Positions 8,864 to 17,548 of a stretch of DNA of 64,000 bases are shown here, one piece after another (position 1 is the first letter of the stretch; every line of letters starts with the position of its first letter). The position numbers and the translations under genes are program-made. Below the pieces are notes generated by a model that saw nothing but the letters and a program-made list of their open reading frames with translations, did not search any database and was not told the origin of the DNA. Source of the stretch: a bacterium (GTDB taxonomy: Bacteria > Desulfobacterota > Binatia > DP-6); the NCBI GenBank assembly GCA_026129405.1, contig JAHCID010000011.1, positions 62,001-126,000 on the forward strand. Reading direction: 5' to 3'.

Positions 8864-9165
8864 TTCAGCCCTTCGAGGCGCTCGCGCGGGCTCACGATGT
8901 CCGTCAGGCGCACGCCGAACTTGTCGTTCACGAGCACCGCCTCGCCGCGGGCGATCAGCTTGCCGTTGACGAGCACGTCGAGCGGCTCGCCCGCGAGCTT
9001 CGCCAGCTCGACGACGGCGCCCGGCGTCAGCTGCAGCAGCTCGCGCAGCGGCAGCGTCGTGCGGCCGATCTCCGCCGTCACCTCGAGCGGGATGTCGAGC
9101 AGCAGGTCGAAGTTGCCGGGCGCCTCGCCCCCGCCGATCGCCCCCGCGCCCACGTCCTCCGTCAT
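8860..9165 (-). CDS. fliN: Flagellar motor switch protein FliN
   Basis: C-ring component below FliM. 101 residues with the SpoA domain: LLLDIPLEVTAEIGRTTLPL, LLQLTPGAVVELAKLAGEPL, VLVNGKLIARGEAVLVNDKF and GVRLTDIVS, matching the FliN consensus almost end to end. The N-terminal about 18 residues are Gly/Ala-rich linker. It lies 25 nt after fliM and overlaps fliO by 4 nt. Confidence 0.96.
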   Translation of the reverse strand: MTEDVGAGAIGGGEAPGNFDLLLDIPLEVTAEIGRTTLPLRELLQLTPGAVVELAKLAGEPLDVLVNGKLIARGEAVLVNDKFGVRLTDIVSPRERLEGLK

Positions 9166-9190
9166 GTCCCCTCCGTCCCTCGTCGTCGGC

Positions 9191-10174
9191 TCAGAGCCGC
9201 GCGGTGACCCGCACCGCGTTGTTGCTCGCCGACACCCCCGGCGCGCCGTGGAAGTGCGGCCGCCCGGCGACGCGCACGAGCACCGGGCCCTCGCGTCCCG
9301 TCGGCAGCTGCACGACGTCGCCCACCTTCAGCGCGAGCACCTCGGCCATACGCATCGCCGTCGTCCCCAGCTCGGCGCTGAGCTCCACGGGGGCGTCGCC
9401 GAGCACGGCCTGGAGGCGCGCCGCCCAGCTGGTGTCCGCGGCCTCGTCGGCCATGTCCGGATCCTGGAGGCGGGCGAGCGCCTGCCGGATCGGATCGAGC
9501 GCGCCGTTCGGAATGCAGAACGCCAGCGTCACGTCGTCGCTGCCTTCGATGACGATCTGGAGCTCGACGTGCAGGACGAGCTCGTGCGGCGCGGCGATGG
9601 TCGCGAACAGCGGGTTCGTCTCCGTGCGCAGCAGCGTGCACTCGAGCGGCGCGATCGGCCGCCAGGCCTCGCGCAGGTCGGCGAGGACGCGGCCGCCGAG
9701 GCGCGCGAGGACGCGCTGCTCGATCGACGAGAACTCGCGTGCCGCCGGCACCGGGTTGCGCCCGGGGACGCCGCCGAAGAGCACCTGCATCACCGACGCG
9801 ACCAGCGTCGGACGCAGCACCAGCATGCCCTGCCCGCGCAGCGGCGCCAGCTTCCAGAACTGGAGGCCGACGGGCTGCTGGAGGCGCTGCATGTAGCCGC
9901 CGAACTTGCGCAGCTCCACCGTCCCCACGGTGACGTTCGGCACCTGCCCGAAGAACGGCGCGAGCGAGCCGCGGAGGTCCCGCACGAGACGTCCGAGCAC
10001 CACCTCGAGCCCCGGCAGGCGGCCCCGCAGGCTGCGCTCCTGGTTCGTGAGGTCGAGCGTGCGGACGCCGCCGAGGCCGTCCTCGGCGGTCTCGGGAGCC
10101 GCCCCTGCGACGGCGCCGTCGCCGACGGCCTTCAGCAGCGCGTCGACTTCGTCCTGCGAAAGGATGTCGCTCAC
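9191..10174 (-). CDS. fliM: Flagellar motor switch protein FliM
   Basis: C-ring protein that binds phospho-CheY and sets rotation direction. 327 residues from a GTG at 10174: it starts MSDILSQDEVDALLKAV, the conserved CheY-binding N-terminal peptide, then a CheC-like middle domain (FFGQVPNVTVGTVELRKFGGYM, with LFGGVPGRNPVPAAREFSSIEQ) and a C-terminal SpoA domain (VELSAELGTTAMRMAEVLAL...GDVVQLP). The start is fixed by the family opening; the stop of fliL is 8 nt upstream. Confidence 0.96.
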   Translation of the reverse strand: MSDILSQDEVDALLKAVGDGAVAGAAPETAEDGLGGVRTLDLTNQERSLRGRLPGLEVVLGRLVRDLRGSLAPFFGQVPNVTVGTVELRKFGGYMQRLQQPVGLQFWKLAPLRGQGMLVLRPTLVASVMQVLFGGVPGRNPVPAAREFSSIEQRVLARLGGRVLADLREAWRPIAPLECTLLRTETNPLFATIAAPHELVLHVELQIVIEGSDDVTLAFCIPNGALDPIRQALARLQDPDMADEAADTSWAARLQAVLGDAPVELSAELGTTAMRMAEVLALKVGDVVQLPTGREGPVLVRVAGRPHFHGAPGVSASNNAVRVTARL

Positions 10175-10182
10175 GGAACCCG

Positions 10183-10743
10183 CTACTGGACGATGAACTC
10201 GGTGAAGTAGACGGCCTTCACGGCGTCGGTGCGCAGCGCGTGGTTGAGCCGGGTGACGATCTCGTCGCGCAGCACCGCCTTGCCCTGCGGCGTGCGCACC
10301 TCGGCGAAGGTCTTGCTCGAGAAGAGCGTCAGCATGAGGTCGCGCACCTGCGGCAGCCGCTGCGTGAACTCGGGCGGCGCCGCCGGCCGGAAGAACTCGA
10401 CCGACAGCGTCGCCTTCAGGTAGCGGCGCCCGTCCTCGTCGCTCAGGTTGGCGATGAAGGGGTCGAGCGGCACGAGCGCCCCCATGCCGGCGCCCGCCGC
10501 GCCGCTTGCCGCGGCGCCGCCGTGCTCGCCGCCCGCGGCGGCGTTGGCCGGCTCCGCCCCGAGGTCCTTGGCCTCCGCGTGCTTCGCCTTGGCGCCGAGG
10601 AACCCGAGCTTCCACGCGACCCCGCCACCGCCGCCGAGCAGCAGGAGCACCGCGGCGACGAGGACGACCAGCTTCTTCCTGCCGCCGCCACCCGCCGCTT
10701 CGGCGCCGCCGTCGGCGCGCTCCGCGTGTGCCTCCTCCGCCAT
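10183..10743 (-). CDS. fliL: Flagellar stator-supporting protein FliL
   Basis: Inner-membrane protein around the stator. 186 residues from the ATG at 10743, preceded by GGAGGGG: a Glu/Ala-rich cytoplasmic start, one membrane segment (KKLVVLVAAVLLLLGGGGGVAW, about residues 23-44), a Gly/Ala-rich linker, and the periplasmic FliL domain (PLDPFIANLSDEDGRRYLKA, then LRDEIVTRLNHALRTDAVKA and the terminal VYFTEFIVQ). It is first in the fliL-to-fliA run and has its own sigma-54 promoter. Confidence 0.94.
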   Translation of the reverse strand: MAEEAHAERADGGAEAAGGGGRKKLVVLVAAVLLLLGGGGGVAWKLGFLGAKAKHAEAKDLGAEPANAAAGGEHGGAAASGAAGAGMGALVPLDPFIANLSDEDGRRYLKATLSVEFFRPAAPPEFTQRLPQVRDLMLTLFSSKTFAEVRTPQGKAVLRDEIVTRLNHALRTDAVKAVYFTEFIVQ

Positions 10744-10783
10744 CGCCCCTCCTCGCAGCCCGGACGGGCCGCCGGAGGGCTCC

Positions 10784-10799
10784 AGCAACGGCGGTGCCA
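10784..10799 (-). promoter_or_regulatory. Sigma-54 promoter for the fliL-flhA-fliA operon
   Basis: Minus-strand TGGCAC-N5-TTGCT is a full match to the sigma-54 core with exact GG/GC spacing. The predicted start near 10773 leaves a 30-nt leader with the fliL Shine-Dalgarno in it. Confidence 0.8.
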
Positions 10800-10841
10800 A
10801 GCAGGGACGGCCATCCGTGCCGGGTGGGGCACGGCGCGCGC

Positions 10842-10855
10842 GTCAAGAAACCGAC
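10842..10855. promoter_or_regulatory. FleQ-like activator box upstream of fliL
   Basis: GTCAAGAAACCGAC fits GTCA-N6-TGAC with one mismatch and has the AAA centre seen in the published Pseudomonas FleQ consensus. It lies 42 nt upstream of the sigma-54 core. Confidence 0.4.
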
Positions 10856-10901
10856 CTGCCGCCCGGCCTCGGGCCGGATCCCTGACCGGGGCGGGCGGCA
10901 G
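10856..10901 (-). terminator. Terminator after flgE
   Basis: A perfect 10-bp stem (CTGCCGCCCG/CGGGCGGCAG) around a 26-nt GC-rich loop starts 22 nt after the flgE stop. It is followed on the transcript by GTCGGTTTCTTG, a weak T-rich stretch. It separates the fliK-flgD-flgE unit from the fliL promoter. Confidence 0.5.
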
Positions 10902-10922
10902 ATTCGGCCGATGCGGCAGGGT

Positions 10923-12170
10923 CTACCGGACGATGTTGATGAGGTCGCCGAGCAGCTGATCGCTCGCCGTGATGACGCGCGCGTTCGCCTGGAAGGCGCG
11001 CTGCGTGCTGATCAGGTCGATGAACTCCTGCGCGATCTGCACGTTCGACTGCTCCAGCGCCGACGCCAGCACCGAGCCGTTGCCCTGCGACTGGGCGGTG
11101 GCCACCGCGGGCGGGCCCGAGTCGATCGAGGCGCGGAAGAGCTGGTTGCCGGCGGGGATCAGACCCTCGGGATTGCGGAAGGAGGCGACCGCCAGCTGGA
11201 AGAGCGGGCGCGTCTGACCGTTGTCGAAGGTGGCCGACAGGACGCCGACGGAGTTCACGGTCAGGCTGACGAGGCCGCCGGCGCCGAAGCCGTCCTGGCG
11301 GACGGCGTTCAGGCCCGAGGGACCGGCGACCTGGGTGAAGTCGTCGAGATCCACCGCGATCGACTGCGCCGCCGCGCCGGAGAAGGTCACGTTGCCCGTG
11401 AGGCTGCCCGTCGTGTTGACGGTGCCGTCGGTGTTGAAGGTGATCGTGCCGCCGGCGCCGTTGATCAACTGGATGTTGCCGGCGGTGCCGCCGGTGTCGC
11501 CGGCGTCGACGGCCAGGTTCACCTGCCACGAGTTCGCGCCGGTCTTGGTGAAGAAGACGGTCATGTCGTGCGGGCTGCCGAGCGAGTCGAACACCTGGAT
11601 CGACGTCGAGTAGCTGCTGGTGTTGAACGCCGTCGTGAAGCTCGTGCCGTCGAACGTGCTCGCGCTCGTCGTCGAGTCGAGATTGCCGCTCAGGTTCACG
11701 AGCGACGTCGGGTTCGCCTGCGACTGCAGGCCCGAGACGTTGACGTCCTGGAGGCCGCCGATCGGGCGCCCGGTGGCGTCGACCGGCGTACCCTGGAGCA
11801 CGTGCCCGAGGCTGTTCGTGATCGTGCCGTCGGCGTTCTTCTGGAAGTTGCCGGCGCGGGTGAAGATCTGCGCCTGTCCCTCACGCAGGACGAAGAAGCC
11901 CTGGCCCTCGATCGCCAGGTCGAGCGAGCGCCCGGTCGCCTCGATCGCGCCCTGCTCGAAGAGCGTGCGCACCGCGCCGATGCGCGCGCCGAGGCCGATC
12001 TTGCCGACCTGCCCGCCGGCCTCCGCCGAGATCAGATCCGCGAACTCGGTCCGGCTGCCCTTGAAGCCCACCGTGCCCACGTTCGCGATGTTGTTGCCGA
12101 TCACGGACAGCGCCGCGCCGTTCACGATCAGGCCCGAGCGGCCGCTCGAGAGTGCTCCGAAAATCGCCAT
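10923..12170 (-). CDS. flgE: Flagellar hook protein FlgE
   Basis: Subunit of the flagellar hook, exported by the type III system. 415 residues: N-terminal rod/hook helix (GNNIANVGTVGFKGSRTEF), the FlgE/F/G core (SLDLAIEGQGFFVLREGQ, FTRAGNFQKNADGTITNSLG), a Ser/Thr-rich variable domain (about residues 150-320) with the IQVFDSLGSPHDMTVFFTKT motif, and the C-terminal helix (EFIDLISTQRAFQANARVIT). It follows flgD by 18 nt. The next downstream gene begins a new transcription unit. Confidence 0.95.
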   Translation of the reverse strand: MAIFGALSSGRSGLIVNGAALSVIGNNIANVGTVGFKGSRTEFADLISAEAGGQVGKIGLGARIGAVRTLFEQGAIEATGRSLDLAIEGQGFFVLREGQAQIFTRAGNFQKNADGTITNSLGHVLQGTPVDATGRPIGGLQDVNVSGLQSQANPTSLVNLSGNLDSTTSASTFDGTSFTTAFNTSSYSTSIQVFDSLGSPHDMTVFFTKTGANSWQVNLAVDAGDTGGTAGNIQLINGAGGTITFNTDGTVNTTGSLTGNVTFSGAAAQSIAVDLDDFTQVAGPSGLNAVRQDGFGAGGLVSLTVNSVGVLSATFDNGQTRPLFQLAVASFRNPEGLIPAGNQLFRASIDSGPPAVATAQSQGNGSVLASALEQSNVQIAQEFIDLISTQRAFQANARVITASDQLLGDLINIVR

Positions 12171-12188
12171 CGTTCCTCCGTCGTTTCG

Positions 12189-12872
12189 TCAGGCGTCGTC
12201 GTTCGCCGGCGACCGCACCTTGGTCACTGCGTCGTAGGGGATCGACTGCCCGGCGATGGTGAGGGTCGGTGGGTTGGACGAGAGGTCGACGCCCTCGACC
12301 GCGCCGCGCGCCAGCGTGATCACGCCGAGCGGCTCGTCGCCCTTCTTGATCTGCGCGGCCACGTCGACCGTGTACTTGCCGTTCGGCAGCGCCGCGCCGT
12401 TCGTGGCCTTGCCGTCCCAGGTGAAGGTGTACGACCCCGCGGCCTTCGCGCCGAGGTCGATGACGCGCACGATCGTGCCCTGCGCGTTGCGGATCGTCGC
12501 CGCCATGGCCGCGACGTCCCTGCCGATCGTGTAGTGGAGGTCGGTCGCCTTGCCGTCGCTCAGCTGGACCTGATCGCCCTCGAACTCCACGTCCTTGCCG
12601 AGCATCGACAGCATCGCCGCGGTGACCTGCTTCTGCGTGGTGTCGGCGAGCCCGGTGAGCTTGTCGTTCACCGCCGTCAGCTGCTCCACGGTCGAGAACT
12701 GCGCCAGCTGCGCGGTGAGCTCGTTGGGCTCCATCGGCGCGAGCGGGTCCTGGTTCTTCAGCTGTTCGATGAACAGCAGGAGGAACTCCTGCTTGTCGAC
12801 GACCTGGTTGGCGGGCAGGTAGCCGGCCTGGGTGGCCGCGCTGCTGCCGGCTGCGCCGAGGGGATCCGTCAT
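12189..12872 (-). CDS. flgD: Hook scaffolding protein FlgD
   Basis: Cap for hook assembly. 227 residues: the conserved N-terminal QEFLLLFIEQLKNQDPLAPM and NELTAQLAQFSTVEQLTAVN, then a FlgD Ig-like/tudor region with VIDLGAKAAGSYTFTWDGKA and LPNGKYTVDVAAQ. The ATG at 12872 overlaps the fliK stop (ATGA). Standard length and standard position in fliK-flgD-flgE. Confidence 0.95.
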   Translation of the reverse strand: MTDPLGAAGSSAATQAGYLPANQVVDKQEFLLLFIEQLKNQDPLAPMEPNELTAQLAQFSTVEQLTAVNDKLTGLADTTQKQVTAAMLSMLGKDVEFEGDQVQLSDGKATDLHYTIGRDVAAMAATIRNAQGTIVRVIDLGAKAAGSYTFTWDGKATNGAALPNGKYTVDVAAQIKKGDEPLGVITLARGAVEGVDLSSNPPTLTIAGQSIPYDAVTKVRSPANDDA

Positions 12873-14377
12873 GCGCGAAGGCTCAGGGCTCCGGTCGGCG
12901 GAACCACGGGTTCGGGCGCGACGAGCGGACTCGTCGCGGCGGTGGTGGGTCGGGCGGCGGCGGGCGCCGGCGGCGCGGGACGCGCGTCGGCCTGCCCCTG
13001 GCCGGGCTGGTTGCCGTGTCCCTGTCCGAGATCGACGGTGAAGCCCTCGAGCCGCAGGTTCTGGCGGCCGAGCGCGGCTTCGAGCTGCGGCCGCTGCGCC
13101 ACCAGCGCGTCGCGCGCGGGGTCGCCGTTGGTCCGCAGCGTGGCGTGCACGGCGTCCTGCTGCACGCGCACGTGCAGCTCGACGCGACCGAGGGCGTCGT
13201 GGTTCACCTCGAGCCGCATCTCGCCGCCGTCGGACACGCGCACGCGGCCCAGCTCGGCCAGACGCACGAGCTGCTCGACGTCGCGCGGCGGCGCCGGCGG
13301 CGCCGCGCCGCGCGCCGTCGCGTGGGTCGCGCTCGTCTCACGCGGCGGCGGCGGCGCCGCGTCGTGGCGCGCGGCGGCGGGCCGTGGCTCATCGGCGGGG
13401 CGTCCGGCGCGAGCGGCGCGGCGTCGTGCCGCGGGCCGGCGTCGCCGCCGCCCGCGTCGGCGGTGTCCGTATCCGCACCGGCGTCGCCCGACGCGGCGCC
13501 GCTCGAGGCGCGCGAGCGCGACCTCGGGCGCCGTGGCCGCACGGGCCGGCGCCGGTGGGTTCGGCTCCAGCGGCGCGCCTCGGCCTCTGCGGGGGTCGCG
13601 GGCGCCGCCGCCGGCGCCGTCGCGGCGAGGCGCGGCGGCGGCCGGCGGCGGCGGAACGACACCCGACGGCTTCGCCGCCGCCTCGCGCGGCGCGAGCGCG
13701 ATCCGCGGCGCCGGCGCGGCCGGCGGCGGGACCGGCGGCGTCCGGCGCCGGCGTGGCGGCAGCGTCCGGCGCGCTCGCCGCGGGCGCCGCAGGCGGCGGC
13801 GGCGGATCGCACGCGGCGGCGGTGCTGCGCCGCCGTCCGCGGGCAGGTCCGACGCCGGCATGCCGGGGGCCGTGGCCTCCGTCTCGGGCGCCGCCGTTGC
13901 GGTCGTGTCGTGCGGCGGCGGTGCGCCCGGCGGCAGCGGCGCCGCGGCGCCGGGCGCCGCCAGCGCCGCCGGCGTCGGCGGCACCGGACGACGGCGGCCG
14001 GCCCGCCCGCCGCGGCCGCGTGCTCTCCGCCGCGGCAGCAGGGCACTCGCGACGGCGGGCACCGCCGACGCCGCCGCGACCAGCACCTCCGCCGCCAGCG
14101 CGGTCGCGGGATCGCGCTCCGCCTCGGGACGTCCCTCGTCGCCGCCGGCGGCCGCCTGGGCCGCGCCGCCGTCCGGCGCCGGACCGCCGCCAGCGCCGCC
14201 GCCGACGAGCAGCGCGAGCAGCGCCCCGAAGTCGACGCCGCCGAGCAGCGCCGTCACGCCGCTCGCGACCCCCGAGGCGACGGAGGCGGGGCTGGACGCG
14301 GCAGGAGCGGCGGACACGGGCACGACGGACATCGCGGGGCGGAAGAGCAACCGCGATGCCACCGCGTCGCCCAGCAT
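12869..14377 (-). CDS. fliK: Flagellar hook-length control protein FliK, with probable internal frameshifts
   Basis: Measures hook length and triggers the FlhB export switch. The C-terminal domain is clear: MRLEVNHDALGRVELHVRVQ, DALVAQRPQLEAALGRQNLR and LEGFTVDLGQGHGNQPGQG. The long Pro/Ala-rich middle contains Arg-rich patches (for example around 13380-13500 and 13790-13830) where another frame gives the Ala/Pro/Asp-rich, GC3-biased sequence expected of FliK (ASSGAASGDAGADTDTADAG). Compensating base errors are likely there. The start is uncertain: ATG 14377, or ATG 14332 just after the predicted sigma-54 start. Confidence 0.85.
   Translation of the reverse strand: MLGDAVASRLLFRPAMSVVPVSAAPAASSPASVASGVASGVTALLGGVDFGALLALLVGGGAGGGPAPDGGAAQAAAGGDEGRPEAERDPATALAAEVLVAAASAVPAVASALLPRRRARGRGGRAGRRRPVPPTPAALAAPGAAAPLPPGAPPPHDTTATAAPETEATAPGMPASDLPADGGAAPPPRAIRRRRLRRPRRARRTLPPRRRRTPPVPPPAAPAPRIALAPREAAAKPSGVVPPPPAAAAPRRDGAGGGARDPRRGRGAPLEPNPPAPARAATAPEVALARLERRRVGRRRCGYGHRRRGRRRRRPAARRRAARAGRPADEPRPAAARHDAAPPPPRETSATHATARGAAPPAPPRDVEQLVRLAELGRVRVSDGGEMRLEVNHDALGRVELHVRVQQDAVHATLRTNGDPARDALVAQRPQLEAALGRQNLRLEGFTVDLGQGHGNQPGQGQADARPAPPAPAAARPTTAATSPLVAPEPVVPPTGALSLRA
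14346..14361 (-). promoter_or_regulatory. Possible sigma-54 promoter for fliK-flgD-flgE
   Basis: Minus-strand TGGCAT-N5-TTGCT has correct GG/GC spacing. The predicted start, about 14335, is only 3 nt before the ATG at 14332, and no activator box was found, so this is weaker than the others. Confidence 0.45.
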
Positions 14378-14413
14378 CCACGGGCGTCACGGCCGCGCCC
14401 CGCCCGGCACCAT

Positions 14414-15195
14414 CTACCCGGGGGGTACGAACGAGCCGGTCGAAGCTGCCCGGTGCGCGGCGCGCACGGCCGCGAGCACCCGCTGCGGGTCGGAGCGACG
14501 CATGTAGTCGGTGGCCTGGTCGATCCAGCGCACGATGCCGGCGGCGTCGACGAGGATCGTCGTGGGGATCGGCAGCGGAATGACGATCCCGGGGCGAGGC
14601 GCGAAGTTGCGCGGGTTGCGCAGGCCGAAGCGGTCCGTGATGGCGAGGTCCGGGTCGGGCAGCATGGTCGCGCGCAGCCCGTGCTTCGCGCGCCCCACGC
14701 GGATCTCGGCCGCGTCGTCGGCGCACACGGCCACGATCGCGACCCCCTGCGCGTCGAGCGCCGGCCGCAGCTCCGCCTCCCAGCGCCGCAGCTCCGCCGT
14801 GCAGTACGGGCACCAGTGCCCGCGGAAGAACTTCAGCAGGACGGGACGGCCGCGCAGCGCCGCCAGGGCGAACGGGCGCCCCGTGTCGTCGGTCGCCACC
14901 AGATCGAGGACGGGCGCGCCGACGGCCACCGCCGACGACGTGCGGCGCTGCCCGCTGGCCGCGAAGAGCGCGAGGAAGGCGAGCCCCACGACCAGCGCCA
15001 GCGCCGCCCGACGCCGCCGGCGACGCCGGGCCCGCGCGCCACGGCCGCGGCCCCGAGCAGCACCGCCGCCACGCTCGCGGCGACGTACGCCGTCGCGTTC
15101 GCGGGCAGCCGCACCGCCTGCATCCGCTGCCACCAGCGCGCCCCGGCGCCGAGGATGAGCGCCCCTGCCGCCATGCCGAGCACTGCTCCGTCCAT
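14414..15195 (-). CDS. Membrane-anchored thioredoxin/peroxiredoxin-like protein, with frameshift
   Basis: Thiol-redox protein of the AhpC/TSA-TlpA group. From the ATG at 15195 (AGGAGG upstream) the first frame gives two hydrophobic segments (LGMAAGALILGAG; NATAYVAASVAAVLLGAAAV). At a GGG run near 15007-15009 one base is missing, and the second frame continues ALALVVGLAFLALFAASG and the thioredoxin fold with HWCPYC, where CPYC is the redox motif, then VAIVAVCADDAAEIRVG and IPTTILVDAAGIVRWID. The 782-bp length agrees with a one-base loss. Divergent from tetR. Confidence 0.75.
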
Positions 15196-15234
15196 GCCTG
15201 CCTCCTGTGCGCCGCCGCCGTCGTTGACGGCGCG

Positions 15235-15255
15235 TTTGGGTACGGTGTACGTAAA
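15235..15255. promoter_or_regulatory. Candidate operator between the thioredoxin-like gene and tetR
   Basis: An imperfect palindrome, TTTGGGTAC-GGT-GTACGTAAA, sits in the divergent intergenic region, 42 nt before the tetR ATG. Its size and place fit a TetR-family operator. A TTGACG at 15224-15229 with TACGTA at 15248-15253 could be the tetR promoter, which the palindrome would cover. Confidence 0.4.
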
Positions 15256-15296
15256 AGCCAGCGCCGCTCGGATGGGTCAAGGCGCCGGCACCGAGG

Positions 15297-15932
15297 ATGG
15301 GACGCCCTGCGAAGTTCTCGCGCGATCGGCTTCAGGCCGCGGCCCTGCGGCTGGTCGACCGCGACGGCGTCGCCGGCCTGTCGATGCGCACGCTCGCGCG
15401 CGAGCTCGGGACCGGCCCGATGACGCTCTACAACCACGTCGCCGATCGAGCCGATCTCGAGGTGCTCGTCGTCGAGGCGGTGCTCGCCGAGGTGAGGTGG
15501 GCGCGACGGCGGCACGCCGACTGGCGCGCGGACGCACGCAGCGTCGCCACCGCGATGTGGCGCGCGGTGCGCCGGCACCCGAACGCCATCCCGCTGGTGC
15601 TCGTCCGCCGCAGCCGGGCGGCGGCGCTGCTCGCCCCGTCCGAAGCGCTGCTCGCGGCGCTCGCCGGCGGCGGGCTGCGCGGCGCCGCCCTCCTCGTGGC
15701 GTTTCGCGCCGTCACCGCCTTCGTGATGGGCTTCGCGCAGGCGGAGCTGGCCGGCCCCCTCGCCACCGCCGCCGACGAGCCGGCCGCGGCGACGATCGCG
15801 CGCTTCCGGGCCCTCCCCCGAGCGCGCTATCCGCAGCTCGTCGAGATCGCCGGCGCCGCGGCGCGCAGCACGGCGGCGCGCGAGTTCCGGCAGGGGCTCG
15901 ACGCGCTGCTGCGCGGTCTCGTCCCCGAGTGA
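15297..15932 (+). CDS. TetR-family transcriptional regulator
   Basis: 211 residues. The N-terminal helix-turn-helix is typical: FSRDRLQAAALRLVDRDGVA followed by LSMRTLARELGTGPMTLYNH and VADRADLEVLVVEAV. The C-terminal helical domain (about residues 75-211) resembles TetR_C members that bind small hydrophobic ligands, but the ligand cannot be told from the sequence. It is transcribed away from the thioredoxin-like gene across a palindrome, so it probably represses that gene and itself. The Shine-Dalgarno is weak (GAGG). Confidence 0.85.
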   Translation: MGRPAKFSRDRLQAAALRLVDRDGVAGLSMRTLARELGTGPMTLYNHVADRADLEVLVVEAVLAEVRWARRRHADWRADARSVATAMWRAVRRHPNAIPLVLVRRSRAAALLAPSEALLAALAGGGLRGAALLVAFRAVTAFVMGFAQAELAGPLATAADEPAAATIARFRALPRARYPQLVEIAGAAARSTAAREFRQGLDALLRGLVPE

Positions 15933-15937
15933 TCCCG

Positions 15938-15954
15938 CCGCGCGTGGCGCGCGG
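15938..15954 (+). terminator. Hairpin after tetR
   Basis: A 7-bp stem (CCGCGCG/CGCGCGG) with a TGG loop begins 5 nt after the tetR stop. There is no T-tract. Confidence 0.3.
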
Positions 15955-16108
15955 TGGCAAGCGGCGAACGCGGCGACGCGGCACAGTGGCGGTGTGAGAC
16001 CGCCCCGATCGTCCGGGTGGCGCACCGTCTCTCCCGCCCGTTCCGCGTCACCGACGGCAAGCGCTTCCGGCTGAAGGACGTCGACCGCCGACGCCCGAGG
16101 AGACCGCC

Positions 16109-17533
16109 ATGCCGACCACCGAAGTCAGCCAGCTCGCGACCGTCGGCTGCCTCGTCACCGCCGCCGACGCGGACACCGTCCATCGTGACGTCTACCTGCG
16201 CCGCGCCGCGGCGCTGCTCGCGCCGCTGGTCACGCCCGAGCACCACCGCGAGGCGCTCGCGAGCCGCGCCCGGCTCGATCGGCTGCTCGCCCGGGCCCAC
16301 GCCGCCGTGACGCAGCAGGATTGGCCACGCGTGCGCGAGCTCGGCCGGGAGGCGAGCGCCCTCCAGCACACGCTGGCCGCCGAGGCCGAGGCCCTCGCCG
16401 CCGCCGACGCGGTGTACGGTGCGCCGCCCGTGGTGCTCGATCCGCTGTCGGCGGGGCTGCCGCCGTCGAAGCGCTGGAGCACCCCGGGCGCCGCCCGCGT
16501 CGACGTCCTGGCCGCGCTCGACACGCTCGCCGCGGCCGACCCGCCCCAGCGCGCGCTCTATGCGGCCCGCCGCGCCCGGCTCGAGGCGCTGGCGCTCCCC
16601 GGCACCGTCGCCGCGACGCCCACCGAGACGCCGCGCTCCGGTCTCGGCGCGCAGCAGCAGGCTCTGCTGGCCCTCGAGCGGGGCGACGCCGAGGCGCTCG
16701 AGCGCCTGGCCGACGGGGTCCTCGGCGCGCCGGCGCTCGCGGCGACGGACACCGCGCCGACCGCCGCGGTCCGCGTGGTCGCGCCCGCGGAGCTCGGCGC
16801 ACCCCTGCCCGACGGCTGCGCGGCGCGCGCGGGCGCGCTCGGGCTCGAAGCCGCCGAGACGATCCTCGGCCCGGGCCCCATCGCCGACGCGGTCGCGACC
16901 TTCGTCGAGCGCTGGGCGCTCGGCGCCTCGCCCGCCGTCCACGATCGCGCCCGCGACGGCGTCGCACGGCTGACGGGCGCCGCGCGCGAGATCGACATCC
17001 CGGTCGAGATCGCGGCCGTCTTCGCCGAGACCATCTCGCTCTTCGCGCTCCACCAGTACGTCAACTCGGCGGGCGTGCGCTTCGTGCCGGTGCCGGTGCC
17101 GCGCGAGATCCTGCTCGTCGAGGGACACGCCGAGGGCGACGAGACCCCCGGCCCGCTGCTCCGGGCGCTCGGCCTCGAGCGCCGGAGAGGCCTCGCCCGC
17201 GACGAGATCGAGGCCGCCCTCCTCACCCGCGGCGCCGACGTCGTCGCCGACCGCCTCGGCCTCGACCCGCTCGCGTTCCGCCTCGTCTGTGTCCCGCCCG
17301 ACGCGTTCATGCGCCTCGGGCGCACGCGCGGCTGGGGATCGCGACCCGAGTGGACGCACTTCGACGGCTACCAGGTCCTGCGCGGCGGGCGCCTGCGCGC
17401 GCTCGTCGGCGGCAACGCCCAGTTCGGCGGCCTGTTCGACCTGTGCAGCATCGCCAGCGACGACGGCCGCGAGAACACGCTCGTGCGCTTCGCCGTGATC
17501 CGGCGGGAGCGGCTCGCCGTGCGCCTCGCCTGA
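16109..17533 (+). CDS. Unknown protein, 474 residues
   Basis: No family recognised. A GAGGAGA lies before the ATG. The first 200 residues are Ala-rich and helical with few hydrophobic stretches (LVTPEHHREALASRARLDRL...). The centre contains DIPVEIAAVFAETISLFALH. The C-terminal third looks like a folded alpha/beta domain ending WTHFDGYQVLRGGRLRALVG, NAQFGGLFDLCSIASDDGRE and FAVIRRERLAVRLA. There is no signal peptide or membrane segment, so it is probably cytoplasmic. Codon use is normal for the window, so it is a real gene; it stands alone between tetR and a convergent araC-type gene. Confidence 0.7.
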   Translation: MPTTEVSQLATVGCLVTAADADTVHRDVYLRRAAALLAPLVTPEHHREALASRARLDRLLARAHAAVTQQDWPRVRELGREASALQHTLAAEAEALAAADAVYGAPPVVLDPLSAGLPPSKRWSTPGAARVDVLAALDTLAAADPPQRALYAARRARLEALALPGTVAATPTETPRSGLGAQQQALLALERGDAEALERLADGVLGAPALAATDTAPTAAVRVVAPAELGAPLPDGCAARAGALGLEAAETILGPGPIADAVATFVERWALGASPAVHDRARDGVARLTGAAREIDIPVEIAAVFAETISLFALHQYVNSAGVRFVPVPVPREILLVEGHAEGDETPGPLLRALGLERRRGLARDEIEAALLTRGADVVADRLGLDPLAFRLVCVPPDAFMRLGRTRGWGSRPEWTHFDGYQVLRGGRLRALVGGNAQFGGLFDLCSIASDDGRENTLVRFAVIRRERLAVRLA

Positions 17534-17548
17534 CACGGCTCCGGCCGC

